Shown here in pieces: positions 27,850-37,001 of a stretch of DNA of 64,000 nt; the first letter of the stretch is position 1; each line of letters starts with the position of its first letter. Location of the stretch: assembly GCF_041903755.1 (NCBI RefSeq), contig NZ_JBBWVE010000009.1, positions 115,069 through 179,068 of the forward strand, written 5' to 3'. This DNA is from Thiocapsa roseilacustris (GTDB lineage Bacteria > Pseudomonadota > Gammaproteobacteria > Chromatiales > Chromatiaceae). Under the pieces are notes generated by a model, which worked only from the letters and a program-made list of their open reading frames with translations, was not told where the DNA came from and made no database searches. Position numbers and translations under genes: made by a program.

Positions 27850-28341
27850 ATGAGCTCAAGCGTTGCACTCTACGAAGCCCTCACTACGGCACCCGACGAC
27901 CGTACCCGTGCGCGCGTTATCGCCGAGGCGTTCGAGCGACTGGAAGAACGCTACCCGCACCTGCCTGATCTAGCCACCCAAGGTCATGTTCGCGAGTCGG
28001 AGCTGCGGCTGCAGAAAGACATCGAGCAGGTCAGAGCCGAGCTGCGCGCCACCGAGCTTCGGCTGCAGGCGGAGATCGAGCAGGTCCGCACGGATCTGCG
28101 GGCGACCGAGCTGCGCCTTCAGGGGGAGATCGAGCAGGTCCGTGCCGAGCTGAAGATCGACATCGAGCATCTCCGTGCCGAGCTTAAGGCCGACATCGAG
28201 CAGATCCGTGCCGACCTGCATGCGACCGAGCTGCGGCTGCAGAAAGAGATCGCACACGTTAAGCTGGATCTGCTCAAATGGCTGGTGCCGCTGATGTTCG
28301 CCCAAGTGGCCGCCATCGCCGCACTGGTGAAGCTCCTCTGA
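27850..28341 (+). CDS. Coiled-coil protein with C-terminal membrane anchor (DUF1640-like)
   Basis: A 163-residue protein. Residues about 50-140 are tandem repeats of an 18-residue unit (ATELRLQxEIEQVRAxLR), giving near-identical 54-base DNA repeats and a long coiled coil. The C-terminus (WLVPLMFAQVAAIAALVKLL) is one membrane helix. Architecture resembles DUF1640/CCDC90-type proteins, whose bacterial role is unknown. The N-terminal about 45 residues resemble a small helical domain. Repeat number may vary between strains. Confidence 0.8.
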   Translation: MSSSVALYEALTTAPDDRTRARVIAEAFERLEERYPHLPDLATQGHVRESELRLQKDIEQVRAELRATELRLQAEIEQVRTDLRATELRLQGEIEQVRAELKIDIEHLRAELKADIEQIRADLHATELRLQKEIAHVKLDLLKWLVPLMFAQVAAIAALVKLL

Positions 28342-28364
28342 GGCACGGCGAAACACGTGCATCC

Positions 28365-29460
28365 TCATGGGCAGCGCAGGGTGTTGTCCATGCCCTCTCT
28401 TACCTCTTGCGACAGCAACCAGCCGAGGGGCCGCTCCACGTATCGGCTTGCCACTGCCGCGATGGTCGCGGCGTCGGCAGAGATTCGGTGCGGTCGTATC
28501 GTTGTCGATGATGATCAGAATCGGCTTCAGAGCGGCACCGTTGTTCACCAACAGGGTGATGAGATCGGCCATCGTTGCGGCGCCCGAGCTCTCGAAGTAG
28601 CCGCCGTCGACCAGCCGCAGCCTGTCGCCGTTCTCGATCCGGACGGTGCCGGCGGGGCTGACGTAGGTAAAGCGGGCGCTGGCGCCCGCGGCGGCACTGG
28701 TGCGAATCTCGCCGAGACCGTAGCGAGGCTCCAGCAAATCGATCACCTGTGGAAGTCCGTCGACGCGCAGGTTCGAGAAGACACCGCGTTGGCCGGTCTC
28801 GACGATGGTCGTATTCAGCAGCAGGCTCGGCAGAGCTGCCGCCTCGGACCCGGCATACAGGCCCTGGAACGGACCCTTGAAGAGCGCCCTCGCCTCTTCG
28901 TCGAAGGCCGTCTCCCAGGAGCGCTCGAGAAAACGCTGCACTAGGTCCGGGAAGAGCATCCCGGCAACGACCGGCGACAGAAAATCGTGGCCGACCGTCT
29001 CGCGCACCTGATCGAGCAGGGCATTGGCCCGTCCCGTTTGCAGCCCGCCCTCTTCAGAGCGACATAGGTCGCCGCACCGAGGCTGCCGCCGGAGACGCCG
29101 CTGACCGCAAAGAGCCGTTCCGTGAAGGGCGCGGCGAATGTCTGCTCGAGATAGGCCAGCGTAGACGCGGTCCAATAGGCCGCGCTGGTGCCGCCGCCCG
29201 AGGTGGCGACCAGAACCACCGATTCAGGCGCAACGGCACTCCCGGCTCGCTCCTGTTGCCAGGCCGCGACGAGCTGCTCGACAGGCGTGGGACGCTGGGG
29301 TGTGCTGTCCAGGCCCTCGCCGACGCGCACCGCGTGGTTGTCGTTCCAGATGCCGAACACCAAGGCCAACAGTAGCACCGCGAGCGTGAGCGGCCGGCGA
29401 GTCCCAGTAGTACCTGATCCTCCCGACCAGCCGACCGTCGTTCGCTCCCGGAGTGCTCAT
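28365..29460 (-). pseudogene. Patatin-like/membrane serine hydrolase gene with frameshifts
   Basis: A coherent protein can be followed through several frames. It starts with MSTPGANDGRLVGRIRYYWD (ATG 29460, good ribosome site), switches frame near 29400 to a membrane segment (LLLALVFGIWND) and ATSGGGTSAAYW and SGVSGGSLG (serine hydrolase motifs), shifts again near 29040 into FLSPVVAGMLFPDLVQRF, and shifts once more near 28510 into ISADAATIAAVASRYVERPLG before its stop at 28365. Three frameshifts argue for a genuine pseudogene rather than one sequencing error. Confidence 0.75.
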
Positions 29461-29532
29461 GGCTGTTCTCCCGCGCATCGGTAGACACCCCGAGTATAGT
29501 GCGTGCGGGAGGAGGAGCCAGGCCCTCTGACC

Positions 29533-30012
29533 CTACTGAAACCGATCATCCGATCGATGGCTGGAGACCGCCGAGGCGGCTTTCTCGAACCAGCCGGTGC
29601 GCACGTCTTTCGGCGTGTCGAACGCCGGGACATAGGGCTTGATGTCCAGCAGCGGGGTCCCGTCGAGAATATCCACGTTCGTGATGGACAGTAGGCCGCC
29701 CTCGATCTTGTCCAGTTGCACGACCGACAATCCGATCGCGTTTGGGCGTTTCGGCGCGCGGGTCGCGAACAGCCCGCGCGGCTCTCGATCGAGAAATGGC
29801 ACCGGTTGGAGATTGAATCCGCGGCTGTGGTGGAAGTGGTAGAGCAGGATCAGGTGCGAGAAGCCGTCGAGATCTTTCAGACCCTCTCGGAAGGCATCGA
29901 GCACCTCGATCGTCCCCGAGACGCCGAGCGCACCGGTCGGCTGAATCGGCATGTCCGTGGGCTCCGCGAACGGTGAGTGGATGGTGCCAATCGGGCTGTA
30001 TTCGATGTTCAT
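29533..30012 (-). CDS. trmO: tRNA (t6A37) N6-methyltransferase TrmO (TsaA/YaeB family)
   Basis: A 159-residue beta-barrel SAM-dependent methyltransferase expected to convert t6A37 of threonine tRNAs to m6t6A. Motifs: YSPIGTIHSPF at the start, LYHFHHSRG, TRAPKRPNAIGLSVV, and DGTPLLDIKPYVPAFD. It lacks the C-terminal extension of E. coli TrmO (about 235 residues), as do many homologues, including single-domain archaeal and bacterial forms. Confidence 0.9.
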   Translation of the reverse strand: MNIEYSPIGTIHSPFAEPTDMPIQPTGALGVSGTIEVLDAFREGLKDLDGFSHLILLYHFHHSRGFNLQPVPFLDREPRGLFATRAPKRPNAIGLSVVQLDKIEGGLLSITNVDILDGTPLLDIKPYVPAFDTPKDVRTGWFEKAASAVSSHRSDDRFQ

Positions 30013-30043
30013 AGTTCCTCGGTGACGGTCACCTCGCGGCTGA

Positions 30044-30655
30044 TCAACTCACCGCCGGGGTCTGGTGAATGAAGGTCGGGTCGGTCAACTGCCGCAACAC
30101 GAAATCCGCCACATCGGCACGGCTGATACGACCGCCTTTGATCGAGCGGTCGCGCCCGAAGCGATAAGCGCCGGTGCGTGGGCCGTCGGTCAATCCGCCG
30201 GGACGCACGATGGTCCAGTCGATCCCGCTCGCCTTGATGAGCCGTTCCTGCTCTTCTTTGGCCATCATGATGGGTTTCAGTGTCAGGTCCATGATGACGC
30301 GGAACGCCCAGCTGATCTGCTCGCGACTGTCTCCGACCCCCAGCGAGGTCACGGCAACGAGCCGACGCACGCCGGTTTCGTGCATCGCCTCCAAGATCAC
30401 CCGCGTGCCGAGCGCCTCGATCGGCTCACGGCTCCCGTGCGAGCCCAGGACGCAGATCACGGCATCGGCACCTTGGATGCAGCGGGTTGTCGCGGCCTGA
30501 TCCTGGACATCCCCGATGACCAAGGTCAATCCTGTCCGCTCTACGAGCTTCGAGGGATCGCGCACCAACGCCGAGACGGCGTATCCCTGCGCAAGGGCCT
30601 GATCCAGAACCTGGCGCCCGGTTCCCCCGGTCGCGCCGAAAAGAGCAATGTGCAT
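30044..30655 (-). CDS. NAD(P)-binding oxidoreductase (NmrA/BLVRB-like atypical SDR)
   Basis: A 203-residue single-domain Rossmann protein with the GATGGTGRQV nucleotide motif at residues 7-16, CVLGSHGS after the fourth strand, and a WTIVRPGGLTDGP block typical of the flavin reductase/biliverdin reductase B and SDR_a5 group. Substrate unknown. It lies 31 bp upstream of trmO on the same strand and may be co-transcribed with it. Confidence 0.87.
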   Translation of the reverse strand: MHIALFGATGGTGRQVLDQALAQGYAVSALVRDPSKLVERTGLTLVIGDVQDQAATTRCIQGADAVICVLGSHGSREPIEALGTRVILEAMHETGVRRLVAVTSLGVGDSREQISWAFRVIMDLTLKPIMMAKEEQERLIKASGIDWTIVRPGGLTDGPRTGAYRFGRDRSIKGGRISRADVADFVLRQLTDPTFIHQTPAVS

Positions 30656-30977
30656 TAGGTTGTCCTCGTGAAGCCGCCGTCGATCCGCCGTCAGGTTACA
30701 CCCCGCAGCCGGACCACACCACGCACACCGATGAGGCGCGACCCCGAGCCCGGAGCACCGACGCCCACGCTGGCATGCGTACCCAACGCCCGTTCAGCAT
30801 CTTTCACCAAGGCTGCGACCGTGCGGAGCGTCGCGGCATAGTCGACCTGCGGCATCGCCAACTGCCGTCGCAGCAGCTTCCGAGTCGGGATCTCTCAGCA
30901 GCCCCACTCTTCATGACCCAATGGCAGACGATTCAGTGAGTCCCGCGACTGCCGCCACTGCGGCAGATGGCTGTCCA

Positions 30978-32741
30978 TCAGCTCGACAAACCTGGCCAAG
31001 GTGTCGTGGCGCGCAGGTCGACCAGCAACCGCTGGCCGCGGTGCGGCAGCCAGGCGCTGTCGAGGGTGTCGAGGACGAACCGCAAGCGGGGACCGCTGCG
31101 CATATCGCCCCCTTCCGGAAGGGTTCCGGGCTCGCCGGTGTCGCGGTCCAGGCTGGAGTCGACGTAGGCGGCGCCGATGCGCAGCTCCGCGGTGCCGTCG
31201 AGCAGGGTCGCCCCGAGGTCCACCCCGGCCGTGAGGGTCTGGGTCTCGTAGCGCGCGATTCGGCTGCCCTGACGAAACACGCTGAAGGGGTCGGTACCGA
31301 AACCCATGTCGGCGGCGACGAACAGCCGACGGTCGATACCGAGGGGCTGATAGAGCTCGGTGGCCAGACCCAGTGCGTCGCCGAACTGCAGGCTGGTCAG
31401 CCACTCGGCCCCCAAGGCGTTCATCCAGGTCCGCCGATAATCCGCGCGCAACCCGAAGCGCACGTCGCCGCGGAAATCGGACGCGACGCCCAGACCCAGG
31501 TTGAGGTATCCGGGACCCCAGGGCTTCTCGCGCGCATCGATCACCAACAGGCTGCCGTGGTCGAGCGGTTCCCGTCGATAATCGATGTTGAGGAAGTCCC
31601 CGCGGGCATAGACCGTCTGCAGATCCTTGCGAAGCTGCTCGCGATCGAGCGGCCCGCCCTCCTGACGGGACGCGAGCGGAGCGAACAGGGCCGGATCGAC
31701 CCAGTGCAGACCGCGCACCTCGACCCCCGCAATCGCCGTCTCCTCGCCCGACGGACGGCGCAGCCAGGCCCGCCAGGCGGCATACTCCGCCGGGCTCAGG
31801 CTCAGGCGCTCGAGGGGTTCGGCCATCGCGCGGGCCGCACGCTCGCCCGCCTGGATCGCCTCCGCGGAGCGCTTGAAGTCAAGTGAGCCGACGTCGCCCA
31901 AGTCGACCTTGATCAGGACATCCGTTCCCGGCCGCAGCTCATCCCGAGAGTGATCCAGGTTCTGGGCGACAAAGATCTGCAGCATCTGCACCATCACCCC
32001 GACCACCGATTCGAGGCGTTCCCGCGGCAGGTAGGAGGTCCCCAGGTCGACCGCGATGACGACGTCCACGCCCATCTGCCGAGCGACGTCCACCGGCATG
32101 TTGCGCACCAGACCACCGTCCACGAGGAGCTTGCCGTCGATCTCCACCGGCGAGAACACCCCCGGCACCGACATGCTGGCGCGCATCGCCCGCGGCAGCG
32201 GACCCCTGTCGAGAACCTGCATGGCGCCGTTCTCCAGGTTGGTCGCCACCGCACGGAACGGGATCGGCAGATCGTCGAAACGCGGTACATCCGCCGCACT
32301 CCCCGCCAACTCGGTGAAGAATACATCCACCTTCTGCCCGGCCAGCGCCCCGCCCGGCAGATGCAGGCCGCCCTTGCCGACACCCAGGCTCATGTTCAAC
32401 GGGGTCTCCAGGTCGCGCTCCTTGCGCCGGATCGGCCAGCCCTCGCGCGGCGGCTCGTCGAGCAACAGGTCGTCCCAGTCCAGCGCGCCCAAGCGGGCCT
32501 CCATCTCGGCAGGGCCGAGTCCGCTCGCATAGACACCGCCGACCAGGGCACCCATGCTGGTGCCCGCCACCGCGCTGATCGGCACGCGCAACTCCTCGAG
32601 GACCTTGAGGACACCCACATGGGCGGCCCCACGCGCACCGCCCCCGCTCAGCACGAGCCCGATGCGCGGGTGCGGCTCCGCCGAGCCGAGCCCGGGCAGG
32701 CTCAGACAGCAGCGGAGGACGAGAACCAGGCTGCGGTGCAT
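30978..32741 (-). CDS. Patatin-like phospholipase with truncated outer-membrane barrel (PlpD/type Vd-like)
   Basis: A 587-residue exported phospholipase. A signal peptide (ending GLGSAEP) is followed by patatin motifs GGGARG (oxyanion), GTSMG (nucleophile Ser) and DGGLVRNMP (catalytic Asp). A POTRA-like segment and the beginning of an Omp85-type barrel (YLNLGLGVASDFRGDVRFGLRADYRRT) follow. PlpD relatives are about 140 residues longer. Here the frame ends at GLSS, and sequence beyond (VELMDSHLPQWRQS) is in another frame, so the barrel is incomplete. Secretion or anchoring is probably impaired. Confidence 0.82.
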   Translation of the reverse strand: MHRSLVLVLRCCLSLPGLGSAEPHPRIGLVLSGGGARGAAHVGVLKVLEELRVPISAVAGTSMGALVGGVYASGLGPAEMEARLGALDWDDLLLDEPPREGWPIRRKERDLETPLNMSLGVGKGGLHLPGGALAGQKVDVFFTELAGSAADVPRFDDLPIPFRAVATNLENGAMQVLDRGPLPRAMRASMSVPGVFSPVEIDGKLLVDGGLVRNMPVDVARQMGVDVVIAVDLGTSYLPRERLESVVGVMVQMLQIFVAQNLDHSRDELRPGTDVLIKVDLGDVGSLDFKRSAEAIQAGERAARAMAEPLERLSLSPAEYAAWRAWLRRPSGEETAIAGVEVRGLHWVDPALFAPLASRQEGGPLDREQLRKDLQTVYARGDFLNIDYRREPLDHGSLLVIDAREKPWGPGYLNLGLGVASDFRGDVRFGLRADYRRTWMNALGAEWLTSLQFGDALGLATELYQPLGIDRRLFVAADMGFGTDPFSVFRQGSRIARYETQTLTAGVDLGATLLDGTAELRIGAAYVDSSLDRDTGEPGTLPEGGDMRSGPRLRFVLDTLDSAWLPHRGQRLLVDLRATTPWPGLSS

Positions 32742-32884
32742 GAGTGGCTTCCTTCAATGATGATCGTTATCGTGAAACGGCATCGGTTTGTAGAGCGCAC
32801 AGGGGCATTCGCCGACCCGCTCCATGGTTGGGCCGCCGGCAACGACAGTGATCTCGATGGCTTCGACGATCGCATGTCGGTGAT

Positions 32885-33280
32885 TTGGGCGACGCGAGAC
32901 GGGGGGCGACTTGGGAGGAGCAGTATCGCGAGCCCACCGGCGGCATCGGCGCGGTGGTGTTCGCCAACAGCGCGGTCGGTTATGCCTTCGGTCGGACTGG
33001 ACTCGGGCTCAAGACGACCGATGGTGGTCAGACCTGGCAGCCTTTGTCCATGCCCGCTGAGTTGGCGGAGGATGAGATCGATACTGAGAGGCTGTCTAGG
33101 ATCTCAAGACCTGATTCGACAGAAGTCGAGCCGGCTTCCAGTTGGCTGGAAGCCGGTGCCACGAACAATGGTACTTTGAAATCAATGCTAAACCGCGTCC
33201 GGAGCGAGATGCGTCGTTTTTATTTTGCGTTTGGCTTCGGAGATGTCCTCGACCCCGGTGAGACGCGGTTTAGGATTTGA
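32885..33280 (+). pseudogene. BNR/Ycf48-like beta-propeller fragment
   Basis: Residues about 9-58 (TWEEQYREPTGG, AVGYAFGRTG, LKTTDGGQTWQPL) match one or two blades of a Ycf48/BNR-repeat exported beta-propeller. No signal peptide, start site or further blades are present. The last 30 or so codons lie inside a family B1 repeat, which supplies the stop. A gene fragment ended by element insertion or deletion. Confidence 0.5.
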
Positions 33281-33382
33281 TATTTTTTTAAGACTTTAAA
33301 CCGCGCCGGCTCCGACAGTCATCGGAGCCGGCGCGGCCAAGCCATCCAACACATGACGCATAACGCACCGGGCGCGGTTTAG
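33188..33382. repeat. Composite MITE-like element, B1 + B2, copy 1
   Basis: Two palindrome-ended units in tandem: B1 (33188-33274, TAAACCGCGTCC ends) and B2 (33295-33382, TTAAACCGCGCC ends), joined by an AT-rich 20-bp spacer. B2 also has an inner GGCTCCGA/TCGGAGCC hairpin. The same B1-spacer-B2 arrangement recurs in the same orientation at 36797-36989. Confidence 0.82.
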
Positions 33383-33453
33383 ATGAGTCGGCAATCTTTT
33401 AAGGTGGACCGCGCTGGCTGGATCTTCCGGCGGGAGCGCGGGATTCGGCTTGT

Positions 33454-34750
33454 TCATCCCTCACCCCGGATCTCCACCTGGAGCGTCGCACTTTGTCTCG
33501 GGGTGGATTCCCCGTAATACCAAAGTGCGGCAGAGTAGGACCGGTGATCACCCTGGGCTTGAATATCGATCTCCGCCCAGGTCATGGGCTTGGAATCGAT
33601 CCAGGTTCCAGTGTTGATATAAATGCTGTCCTGCCGACCATGATGGAGCTCGAACACCGGTTTGTGCGTATGCCCGAACAGCACGATCCGGGGTGCGAAA
33701 GGATATAAGTTCCGCAACCTCTTCGGCATCTCGAGCAGCATATCTGCAGTGCGCGCCATATACCCGACCTCGTTCCAAAGGGCCAGGTCATTGTTGACGA
33801 TGTTTTGCCTAACCGGCCATTTAGAGAGTATTGTTTTGTAAATGATGGCGATTTGCTCGACTCGTGGATCACGCGAGAATTGATCCTTACCATTCATGAC
33901 GATCTTATCCCATGGACGCGCACCGGATGCGAGAGCGATTCCGTTGAAGATCGTGAAAATCAGCGCATCATCGAGCGTACCTTGGTCGTGCGGGTCGACC
34001 GGGTAGTCTTTATCGATGCGCGGCTGTTGATTCAACGAATCCGTGGTCTCTGTGATCCACTCTGCCAGCACGTCGGGGGTCGTGTACATTTTGCCCTCGG
34101 CAACCGATTGCGTCGCTGCAAGACGGGTGACGAAGTAGCCCAGTGGCAGATAACCTCCGGGGCGACTCCAAATGTCCGGGGCATTAAAGAGCGTATAGCG
34201 ATGACCGTGTTCGGCCCAAATGACGGAATCACGAGAGTAAGCTCCGAGGCCCGGGCTTTCGGAAATGATGGTCATATCGGGGAAGGTGTTGGAGATCAAT
34301 GCCTTGTTGTCCGCCTCGAACGACAAGAGGTCATGATTACCGGTAAGATAGGTGACTTGTATCGATGGATTTTCACAGATCGCCTGAAGCGCGGCGATGA
34401 CATCCGCATTGTGCGGCGCTGTGATAATCTGTTCGAAAGTTTCGGGAGCCTCCTCGTAGGGTCGCACCCAGTCATCATCGCGGATCGCCGATGATGATGA
34501 GCTCGGAGACATCGGTCCGCGCATCGAGTGCTTTTAGAAAATCAGCCAGATCGGGCAAATGATTCAGTATCCACGAAACGCTGGGGTCGGCATTTAGGTG
34601 AATATCGCTGATGAAGACGATCTTAGCTCGATCGGTAGCCGGGAGGAGTGACGTGGGGGACAGCCAAAAAGGGGCCGCTTCGGCGTGGACTGCCCCGACG
34701 GACATTGCACCACCGACCGCAACTTGTTTCAGAAAATCACGACGCTTCAT
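33454..34750 (-). pseudogene. Tat-exported calcineurin-like metallophosphoesterase, frameshifted
   Basis: From ATG 34750 (GAGGTG site) the protein starts with a twin-arginine signal (MKRRDFLKQVAVGG) and reads the metal motif FISDIHLN, then SELIIIGD. Exactly at the second metal motif (GDxxD) the frame breaks near 34487; the next frame continues with DDWVRPYEEAPETFEQI, TGNHD, EHGHRY and FGHTHKP to a stop at 33454. Joined, it would be about 430 residues with all five metal motifs. One frameshift could be a real mutation or a sequence error. Composition is lower in GC than the surroundings. Confidence 0.8.
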
Positions 34751-34922
34751 ATCCGCACCTCGGCATGGCTTGGCATTAAAATGGCCTTCCGGATTATTCG
34801 TAACTCCAGCGACTTCGGCGGGGAGCGTGTGGAGTAGGCCATCTTGACCTGATACGATCAGGGCTGGAAGCCCTGACGACGCATGGCACACACGCTGTTG
34901 GTCGGGATCACGGCGAACTCAC

Positions 34923-34959
34923 TCGAAAGTAAGCATCTCGCTCTGGATGCGGTTTAAGG
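34923..34959. repeat. Half copy of family B1 repeat
   Basis: On the minus strand this reads TTAAACCGCATCCAGAGCGAG and onward, closely matching the left half of the B1 element at 10309. The other half is absent. The rest of 34760-35120 shows nothing recognisable. Confidence 0.65.
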
Positions 34960-35125
34960 ATAGACCGTCCAATGAGTCGTGACAATCTTACGGGCAAAAG
35001 CGGTTCTCCGTTCAATGGCGGAGCCACTGTCTCGATCGGAGTACAGGCACATCGGCCGCTTGATTTTACGCGCACGCCTGGCTCTGTTTCAGCTCACGGC
35101 CGATTGGCGTCAGGCTGCGCGGTAT

Positions 35126-35236
35126 TGCAGGATGAGCTTTTCGCGACGGTCGATAATCTCGGCTGAGGCCGTCGGCTTACGCCGCCGCGCCGCCGCGTCT
35201 CGCAGCAAGGCGCCTTGCGTGGCTTCCGGAATGAAG
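35126..35236 (-). pseudogene. Fused scraps of an Uma2-like gene and the cydC 3' end
   Basis: About 40 bp (35126-35165) resemble part of the uma2 gene at about 36405, and the adjoining about 65 bp (35168-35233) match the last codons of cydC (36996-37060), including the GCTTACGCCGCCGCGCC stretch and GTGGCTTCCGG. Order and orientation parallel the intact uma2-cydC neighbourhood 1.8 kb away. A rearranged duplicate. Confidence 0.6.
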
Positions 35237-35278
35237 ATAAGGGGCCAGGCTCAATTAGATTCTCTCCCTTCTGCCGGA

Positions 35279-35418
35279 TTTAGGTGATTTCCGCAAACTT
35301 CTATACCCGTAGGTTGTGCTGACGATAGGAAGCACAACTTGCGCCGACGGTTGGTTGTGCCTCGCGCGGCTCGGCACAACCTACGCCGTTGGTATGAGGG
35401 TTTCCGGTATTCGCCTTA
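35279..35418. repeat. MITE-like nested inverted repeat, family A, copy 2
   Basis: A near-complete copy of 10172-10311: outer arm TTTAGGTGATTTCCGC, inner CGTAGGTTGTGC/GCACAACCTACG palindrome, and right arm ending TTCGCCTTAG. A few substitutions only. Confidence 0.8.
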
Positions 35419-35511
35419 GTTGAGCCCGGCCTTTATTCGGCTCCAAGACGGGGCCAATCGCGGCGGCTCGGGTGAGATGTCGAGTCTCTAATGGGCGCAA
35501 CGGGCCATCGC

Positions 35512-35733
35512 TCAGGCCCCCGTGCCGATTTTCGGATCGAACCAGTTCTCGACGATGAGGCTGGAGAAGTCCGCGAAGTCCTCGGTGTTGCGTGTCACGA
35601 GTACCAACCCATTGACGGCGGCGATGGCCGCGATCTGGCTGTCGGCGTGCGCCTCGATGCCGGGGAGGACAGGCACGGACGGACGTGCTCGGATCGGCTC
35701 GGAGACCACGTTGGTATCCAACAAGTATTTCAT
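35512..35733 (-). pseudogene. VapC-type PIN toxin with internal deletion
   Basis: The 73-residue frame joins the N-terminus of a PIN-domain RNase (MKYLLDTNVVSEPIRARP) directly to its C-terminus (ADSQIAAIAAVNGLVLVTRNTEDF). Family members are about 135 residues; roughly 60 central residues, including a catalytic acidic residue, are missing in frame. The toxin should be inactive. It starts with an ATGA overlap on its antitoxin. Confidence 0.75.
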
Positions 35734-36020
35734 TCGGACCACTCGAAGCCGCGGTCCTGTGCTGCGCGATCGCGCCAAGACTCAATCTCTTCGGACTGCA
35801 GATCGATGGGTTCGAACTCGGGATCCGCGCGCATCTCCCGAATTGCGTCCCAGAAGGTTGGCCGGACAACACTTTGGCTCAGGCGACCGTACTCGGCTTC
35901 CGAGAGCAGCACGGCCACAGGGCGACCGCGGCGCGTAATGTGCACCGTCTCGCCGCGCTCGGCTTGGTAGATGAGGTGGGTGAGCCGGTTCCTTGCCTCG
36001 GCAATCGATGTCTCGGCCAT
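35730..36020 (-). CDS. Phd/YefM-type antitoxin
   Basis: A 96-residue antitoxin, MAETSIAEARNRLTHLIYQAERGETVHITRRGRPVAVLLS, typical of the Phd/YefM DNA-binding fold. The C-terminal part (SEEIESWRDRAAQDRGFEWSE) would wrap the PIN toxin. Intact, although its partner VapC is internally deleted. It overlaps the toxin by ATGA and probably still represses its own promoter. Confidence 0.88.
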   Translation of the reverse strand: MAETSIAEARNRLTHLIYQAERGETVHITRRGRPVAVLLSEAEYGRLSQSVVRPTFWDAIREMRADPEFEPIDLQSEEIESWRDRAAQDRGFEWSE

Positions 36021-36201
36021 GGGCTTATACTCGTGGCTAGGTTTATAGCCAGGTTACTGCAGCTTCCGTTAGGACGACACTGCGGGCTTCAGATTCGGCA
36101 AGGGGATGCTGAAGAGGGTGGAAAGGGACCGGGCTCAACGATAAACGCGAAAGCCGCCCCCGGCGAAGGTCAGAGCCCGCGGTCCCTGCCGAGCGGCATC
36201 T

Positions 36202-36771
36202 TCAACCCTCGAGCACGACGTCTTCGTAAAGATCGGCCACGGACGGTCGCGCCTTGAGGCCCCCGCAGGTGAAGGTCAGATCACCCTCCTCGATGATCTC
36301 GTGGCGCCAATCTCCCGCCTCAGTGCGCCGAAACCGTTCCACGCGGCGGCTGTCCTGCGCCACCAGCAGATAGTCGCGCAGTGACGGCAGGGTCCGGTAG
36401 GCGATGAGCTTTTCACGCCGGTCAATGATCTCGGTCGAGGGCGAGAGCACCTCGGCGATCAGACAGGGAGAGGTCTTGTAGAGCGACTCCCGGTCGTGCG
36501 GATCGCAGGTCAAGAGCACGTCCGGGTAGTAGAACGCCTCGTGTGCCGCCACCCGCACCGTCATGTCGCTGATGAAGACACCGCAGGGCGTGCCGCGGGT
36601 GGCTGCGCGCAGGTGAAACGCAATGTTCAGGCTGATCCGATTATGCACCTCGCCGGCTCCCGCCATGGCGAAGACCTGACCGGCGACATACTCGTGGCGG
36701 ATGTCGCTGGCCAGCTCGCCTTGCAGATAGTCGTCGAGACCGATGTGAAGAAGCGCCGCGGGCTGGATCAT
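36202..36771 (-). CDS. Uma2-family (DUF820) putative restriction-fold nuclease
   Basis: A 189-residue PD-(D/E)XK-fold protein of the Uma2 family: YLQGELASDIRHEYVAGQVFAMAG at the start, then FYYPDVLLTCDPHDRES and PCLIAEVLSPSTEIIDRREKLIAYRTLPSLRDYLLV. The catalytic Asp and Glu-x-x sequence (PDV, AEVLS) is intact. Function is poorly known; genes are often multicopy in cyanobacteria and purple bacteria. Start assigned at ATG 36771 by alignment; no clear ribosome site. Confidence 0.87.
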   Translation of the reverse strand: MIQPAALLHIGLDDYLQGELASDIRHEYVAGQVFAMAGAGEVHNRISLNIAFHLRAATRGTPCGVFISDMTVRVAAHEAFYYPDVLLTCDPHDRESLYKTSPCLIAEVLSPSTEIIDRREKLIAYRTLPSLRDYLLVAQDSRRVERFRRTEAGDWRHEIIEEGDLTFTCGGLKARPSVADLYEDVVLEG

Positions 36772-36796
36772 GAGGATGGTCCTGTGCAGGGGTTTG

Positions 36797-36989
36797 CTGA
36801 ACCGTGTCCAGAGCAAGATCGTCGGTTACGAGTGAGTCAAACCGTGAGCATACCCCGCGCCCGGGCAGTGACACGGTTTAAAATTGCATATTTTTCAGCA
36901 TCCTAAACCGCGCCAGCTCCAACACTTGTGGTCTCAGCCGTAGCCGATCCAATCCAAGAACGACGCATGTTGCTGCAGACGCGGTTTAG
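36797..36989. repeat. Composite MITE-like element, B1 + B2, copy 2
   Basis: A diverged B1 unit (36797-36882, TGAACCGTGTCC ends) followed after an AT-rich spacer by a B2 unit (36903-36989, TAAACCGCGCCAGC...GACGCGGTTTA). Same layout and orientation as 33188-33382, so the 3.4 kb between them is flanked by direct repeats. It lies just 3' of cydC. Confidence 0.8.
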
Positions 36990-37001
36990 CTCACCGCCAG
37001 C

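Noticed and set aside
27990..28290. Regular 54-base repeats as a possible CRISPR array
   Set aside because: The repeats are contiguous, lack spacers, stay in frame and encode a coiled coil; no cas genes are present.
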